Shown: in pieces, positions 12,164 to 14,992 of the stretch
Position numbering within the stretch: position 1 is the stretch's first letter
Layout of the letters: every line of letters starts with the position of its first letter
The notes under the pieces: model-generated
The model's input: the letters and a program-made list of their open reading frames with translations, nothing else
Databases searched by the model: none
What the model was told of the DNA's origin: nothing
Translations under genes and position numbers: made by a program
From: JBCCHY01 sp039028495
GTDB taxonomy: Bacteria > Patescibacteriota > Saccharimonadia > Saccharimonadales > VXPC01
DNA: 14,992 nucleotides
Assembly (NCBI GenBank): GCA_039028495.1
Contig: JBCCHY010000023.1
Location: 1 to 14,992, forward strand
Direction of reading: 5' to 3'

Positions 12164-12757
12164 ATGGCGGAATCAAAAAAAGGCGTAATCCTAATAGATA
12201 TGGATGGAACTGGCTATGACTTTGATGGTGCCATAGCGCGCAAGCTGGGTCAGGACTATGGGATTGGGATTGATCACCGCTCGGCAGAAACCTTTTACCT
12301 AAGAGATAGCTTCCCTGGATACGCAGCTCAGATAGCGGAGATACACAATGGACCAGACTTTTTCTATGAGTTGGACCCGTATCCTGGATTCGTTTCTGCA
12401 GTTCGTAAGGTGCAGGCAGCAGGATATGTCGTGCGGTTTTGCAGTAGTCCGTTACCGTCAAATCCAAGCTGTGAACAGCAAAAGCGTAGTGCGCTTGAGC
12501 GTGACTTTGGCGCAGAAATGGCAGAGAATGCCATTATCGATCGCAATAAGTCGGTGCATGATGGATTACTGCTTGTTGATGACAAGCCAGAGATACCAGA
12601 TGCAGAAAGTGCCTCCTGGACCCAGATATACTACGCCAGGCCTTGTAACTACTACAAAATCAAGGCGGGTGGTTTGGCTATAGAGGATTGGTCGGACGTA
12701 AGTGTTGAGCAACTTTTACATATGGCTGACAAACGGCTAGAAGAACTTGCCGCTTAA
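12164..12757 (+). CDS. 5'(3')-deoxyribonucleotidase-like HAD phosphatase (copy 1)
   Basis: Dephosphorylates nucleoside monophosphates in the cytoplasm (HAD superfamily, NT5C type). At 197 residues it is normal length. Motif I is IDMDGTGYDF with nucleophile D12 and acid/base D14; motif II has the family's SSPLPSN (94-100); the Lys (K129) and the final Asp pair VDDKPEI (138-144) are present. The loop RFCSSPLPSN is a hallmark of NT5C-like enzymes. Motif I has GTGYDF where relatives show GVLADF. It is followed five bases later by a paralogue, so both form one transcript. The pair may limit dNTP pools or recycle nucleotides; substrate choice is not readable. Confidence 0.9.
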   Translation: MAESKKGVILIDMDGTGYDFDGAIARKLGQDYGIGIDHRSAETFYLRDSFPGYAAQIAEIHNGPDFFYELDPYPGFVSAVRKVQAAGYVVRFCSSPLPSNPSCEQQKRSALERDFGAEMAENAIIDRNKSVHDGLLLVDDKPEIPDAESASWTQIYYARPCNYYKIKAGGLAIEDWSDVSVEQLLHMADKRLEELAA

Positions 12758-12762
12758 AGAGT

Positions 12763-13290
12763 ATGACGATTCTAATTGATATGGACGGGGTAGTAGTAGA
12801 TTTTGTCGGCGGAGTGCTTGCGGGTCTGCAGAAACATGGAGTACGCATTAGGCGTGAGAACATTAACCACTTTACCTATCTAGACTGGGCCAGTGAGCAT
12901 GCGGATTGGGCCAAAGAAATAGCTCAAGCTGATGGTTTTTTCTTAAGGCTAGATCCCTTACCTGGTGCTATAGATGGGGTGAACGAGCTACGCAGTAAAC
13001 ACGACATACGTTTTTGTAGCGCACCATTACCGGGGAATAAAACATGTGAGACAGATAAACGCGCCTGGATAGAAAAGTACTTTGATAAGCAGTTAGCGGA
13101 CGAAGCCTTCATAGGTAGCGATAAAACAATGTGTGATGGTGACTACCTGATAGATGACAACCCTGAGGTAGCCGGATCAAAAGAGCCTTCTTGGCAGCAC
13201 ATAGTCTTTGATCAGTCGTGGAATTATGCCTCTAGTGCACCTAGACTATTTGGGCTATCTGTAGCAGAGTTCGACGACTTAGTGCGCTAG
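12763..13290 (+). CDS. 5'(3')-deoxyribonucleotidase-like HAD phosphatase (copy 2)
   Basis: A paralogue of the upstream gene, 175 residues. Motif I is IDMDGVVVDF (D6, D8), motif II is FCSAPLPGN (S86), K121 follows in SDKTMCDGD, and DDNPEV (131-136) closes the site. The order and spacing match copy 1, so both are probably active, though they have diverged strongly in the cap region (HFTYLDWASEHADWAKEIAQADGFF). No clear Shine-Dalgarno sequence; the ATG is 5 bases after the upstream stop, suggesting coupling. Its 3' end overlaps by 12 bases with the convergent gene on the minus strand. Confidence 0.9.
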   Translation: MTILIDMDGVVVDFVGGVLAGLQKHGVRIRRENINHFTYLDWASEHADWAKEIAQADGFFLRLDPLPGAIDGVNELRSKHDIRFCSAPLPGNKTCETDKRAWIEKYFDKQLADEAFIGSDKTMCDGDYLIDDNPEVAGSKEPSWQHIVFDQSWNYASSAPRLFGLSVAEFDDLVR

Positions 13291-13782
13291 CACTTGGTTG
13301 GCGCCTATAGAGACATCTATAAGATTTTCGTAGACAGGTATGCCCATTGTCAGGAAAAGATGCTGCATGATGGGAGTTACCGCCCCTCCCTCGGCACCGA
13401 TAATCAGTCTTTCACATCTTTTTTTGGTACTGCTGGCACGGCCTACTAGTAGACATGCTATCTCGAGGTCACTTAGCTCGCTCGAGAATCCGATATCATC
13501 AGGTACTTTTTCGGTAAACCAGAATACACAAACACCTGCAGCGGTCGACAGATCGACAAACCTCGTGTTAGCTGTGATCTCAGTCTCAGCGTCTCTCTCA
13601 TGCACGTCTGAGTACGGCGTGCCCAGACAATATTCTCGTCCGAGTGGGGTTTCGAGCCTGGATATGAATTCCTCTCTCCAGTCAAACTCAGTGCTAGCTG
13701 GTGTACCACCTAGGTAGATAAGTCTACTGTTCTTGGGAGGTTTCGGGGCGGTGTACGGTGTATATACGTTCATGTTGTGCAT
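13279..13782 (-). CDS. Nucleoside 2-deoxyribosyltransferase-like protein
   Basis: 167 residues. The pattern is that of the nucleoside 2-deoxyribosyltransferase-like family (Pfam Nuc_deoxyri_tr2): LIYLGGTPAS near the N-terminus (GG 25-26), DWREEF (34-39), later VCVFWFTE (84-91) and a conserved Glu in SSELSDLE (100-107), then IIGAEGG. The classical enzymes exchange the base between deoxyribonucleosides; the '-like' group also includes other hydrolases that cleave N-glycosidic bonds. An in-frame ATG at 13773 is an alternative start, with TAACAT about 7 bases upstream. It sits 13 bases behind the Nudix regulator on the same strand, so they form an operon, and it converges with the nucleotidases. 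Confidence 0.75.
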   Translation of the reverse strand: MHNMNVYTPYTAPKPPKNSRLIYLGGTPASTEFDWREEFISRLETPLGREYCLGTPYSDVHERDAETEITANTRFVDLSTAAGVCVFWFTEKVPDDIGFSSELSDLEIACLLVGRASSTKKRCERLIIGAEGGAVTPIMQHLFLTMGIPVYENLIDVSIGANQVLAH

Positions 13783-13795
13783 GTTAACACAACTC

Positions 13796-14509
13796 TCAGA
13801 ACTCTGCCTGACTATAGCTAACAGTCCGTTCTAAGAACTTGGGCGCCCCAGGCTCGAGCAGACTTAGTTCGTGCTCGAACGATTCGAATTTAGGAGATAT
13901 CTCATGCACCTCATCGAGTGTCATCCATTTGTTTCGGCCACCTTCGAATGATTCTAGAAGATCTCCGATAGGGTTTTTGCATAAAACAAAGTGAAATATC
14001 TTGTCCTCGATCATCTCGCCCGACTCTTTTAAGGTCACGTGTTCATGGTATAGCCCGATGTATTTACATGTGGCTTCTAGGCCCGTCTCCTCATCTAGCT
14101 CACGCGAGGCGGCTTCTAGAATCGTTTCGCCCCAACGTATCTTACCTGTGGGAAATCCCCAGAAGCCGTAGTAGGGCTGTTTTAGTCGCTCCTGCATTAG
14201 GTACAAGGTTTCTCCATCTTGATACTTGGTGACACCAAGCAGTACCGCGACTTTTGGCTGTCTCTCAATAGTATTGTCATCAGTATCTAGTTTGTTAGCG
14301 TGCTCTTTACCTGCTGGCGATAGTGAATAGCGACCGCGGCTAATTTTGACAACATATGCAAGCTCTAGCAGCTTATTGAGGTGAAAGCTGAAATGATCGC
14401 TGGATAGTCCAGTCTGTTTCTGTAGCTCAACAAACCTGGCATCAGGCTGAAAGAGTAGTTCTCGTAAGATCAGTGTTTGCGCATCGTGGATATTTACATT
14501 ATGTGCCAT
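13796..14509 (-). CDS. Winged-helix domain fused to Nudix hydrolase
   Basis: 237 residues. Residues 1-70 form a winged helix-turn-helix of the ArsR type (DAQTLILRELLFQPDARFVELQ, then SSDHFSFHLNKLLELAYV). Residues about 85-215 are a Nudix hydrolase with a perfect Nudix box: G122, E128, R136-E137, E140-E141 and G143 (GX5EX7REUXEEXGU). Nudix enzymes cut nucleoside diphosphates linked to another group. Known Nudix regulators (NrtR) have the order Nudix then winged helix; here it is reversed. It may sense a nucleotide and control neighbours. It is divergent from folD, and the downstream 2-deoxyribosyltransferase-like gene follows 13 bases later. A weak TATTCT lies 12 bases before the ATG. Confidence 0.9.
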   Translation of the reverse strand: MAHNVNIHDAQTLILRELLFQPDARFVELQKQTGLSSDHFSFHLNKLLELAYVVKISRGRYSLSPAGKEHANKLDTDDNTIERQPKVAVLLGVTKYQDGETLYLMQERLKQPYYGFWGFPTGKIRWGETILEAASRELDEETGLEATCKYIGLYHEHVTLKESGEMIEDKIFHFVLCKNPIGDLLESFEGGRNKWMTLDEVHEISPKFESFEHELSLLEPGAPKFLERTVSYSQAEF

Positions 14510-14563
14510 GTTCAGAAGCCTAGAATAGATTTCAAAATAAAAAAAGTAAACCAGAGTTTAGTT

Positions 14564-14572
14564 TGCTAGACT
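14564..14572 (+). promoter_or_regulatory. Extended -10 promoter of folD (leaderless)
   Basis: TGC-TAGACT, 7 bases before the ATG at 14580, in the 70-base gap shared with the divergent Nudix gene. No Shine-Dalgarno sequence is visible. Confidence 0.5.
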
Positions 14573-14579
14573 CTAGTGT

Positions 14580-14876
14580 ATGAAGAAAGAACTAAGTGGT
14601 GCTGAGCTAGTCAGCTTCATCAAACCCAGACAGCTAAAAGCAGTCCGGGGTTTGCGACAAGCCCATGGGATCCAGCCAAAGCTTGCTATTGTGATAGCCA
14701 ATGATGATCCTGTGATAGATACTTATGTACGTCTGAAGCAAGCCTACGCAGAAGACATAACGGCTGAAGTAGAAGTGTATAGGGTGGCTCAGGAGATGGT
14801 CCCAGAGCTGTTTGATGAGATCAAGAAGGATGATTCGATCCAGGGGGTTATATTACAGCTACCGCTTAGTAACCTG
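14580..14876 (+). CDS. folD: Methylenetetrahydrofolate dehydrogenase/cyclohydrolase FolD, 5' part only
   Basis: A bifunctional enzyme that interconverts methylene-, methenyl- and formyl-tetrahydrofolate in the cytoplasm. The first ~99 residues are visible: KPKLAIVIA-type core strand (QPKLAIVIANDD), the substrate motif YVRLK (49-53, Tyr and the catalytic Lys), and GVILQLPLSN (89-98), which matches the family G-x-x-V-Q-L-P-L-P with the last Pro changed. The ATG begins 7 bases behind an extended -10 box. Homology stops at about 14876, where the base composition jumps to GC-rich and the following frame no longer looks like FolD; the normal sequence should continue with the NADP-binding half. I regard the rest of the open frame as an artefact of a chimeric join. 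The call is firm up to that point. Confidence 0.85.
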
Positions 14877-14992
14877 GCGTGGCTCCACGCCGCTCCCGGC
14901 GGTCGGCGCGACGGACCAACACTCGCTCGTGCAGCTGTTCGCCGAAGGGCCCGCCGACAAACAGTACATTTTCGTCGGCGCCGAAGCCGAAG
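14877..14992 (+). other. Foreign GC-rich fragment: internal piece of a glucose-6-phosphate isomerase gene (pgi), probable chimeric join
   Basis: The last ~115 bases are much richer in GC than the rest. In the plus-strand frame beginning with TCC-ACG-CCG they read STPLPAVGATDQHSLVQL, then FAEGPADKQYIFVGAEAE. The GATDQHS-x-VQL-x-x-EGP motif is typical of glucose-6-phosphate isomerase (Pgi). The frame differs from the FolD frame, and there is no start codon or promoter. An assembly or library chimera with a different, GC-rich bacterium explains this best. Confidence 0.75.

Noticed and set aside
1..14992. CRISPR array, IS element or rRNA gene
   Set aside because: No regularly spaced repeats, transposase or rRNA-like sequence seen on either strand.

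Overview
The window looks like a chromosomal segment of a small-genome bacterium of the Candidate Phyla Radiation, most plausibly Candidatus Saccharibacteria (TM7). This placement is an inference from gene content and gene style, not from a marker gene. The pointers are: short, tightly packed genes in the standard code; several genes whose ATG follows a TANNNT-type -10 box by only 6-8 nt and has no Shine-Dalgarno sequence (leaderless mRNAs); single-pass membrane proteins with a helix-hairpin-helix (HhH) tail; and an isolated tRNA-Arg(TCG). GC is moderate by eye, except for the last ~115 bases, which are clearly GC-rich and read as glucose-6-phosphate isomerase (Pgi). The right end is therefore probably a chimeric join.

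Layout. 1-2091 (minus): a Rel-type (p)ppGpp synthetase/hydrolase, cut by the window edge, follows murB with a one-base TAGTG overlap. 2143-3148 (plus): a DNA-binding helix-turn-helix protein with a DUF3467-like C-terminus, overlapped by a GNAT acetyltransferase. 3150-3650: a stretch without proteins that holds tRNA-Lys(CTT), its terminator, and a second element on the same strand. That element is a chain of hairpins ending in a copy of the tRNA-Lys 3' end plus its own terminator. 3734-5348 (plus): one unknown membrane-anchored protein and two membrane-HhH paralogues. 5366-5906: tRNA-Arg and an HNH endonuclease. 5947-7300 (plus): MgtC/SapB, a four-hairpin array, and a COG3602 ACT-domain protein. 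7349-9227 (minus): a Y-family DNA polymerase and an upstream small gene; a 188-bp segment between 16-bp direct repeats separates them. 9385-12119 (plus): an APH-type kinase and an ABC-F ATPase, a pairing reminiscent of antibiotic tolerance. 12128-14509: two tandem 5'(3')-deoxyribonucleotidases, converging on a nucleoside 2-deoxyribosyltransferase-like protein and a winged-helix-Nudix fusion. This looks like a nucleotide salvage or sanitation cluster. 14564 to end: the 5' part of folD, then the chimeric tail.

How the parts may work together. Rel and MurB link alarmone signalling with peptidoglycan synthesis in one transcript. The Y-family polymerase and its companion are likely a translesion module. 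The deoxyribonucleotidases, deoxyribosyltransferase-like protein and Nudix regulator may tune or clean the nucleotide pool, with FolD supplying one-carbon units. Both tRNA genes have the same downstream design: a hairpin terminator flanked by A/T-rich complementary arms, and further downstream a shared intergenic motif (3277-3321 and 5366-5399). The most unusual items are the tRNA-tailed hairpin RNA near 3360-3540, the leaderless promoter pattern, the 188-bp interruption in front of the polymerase, and the chimeric end.
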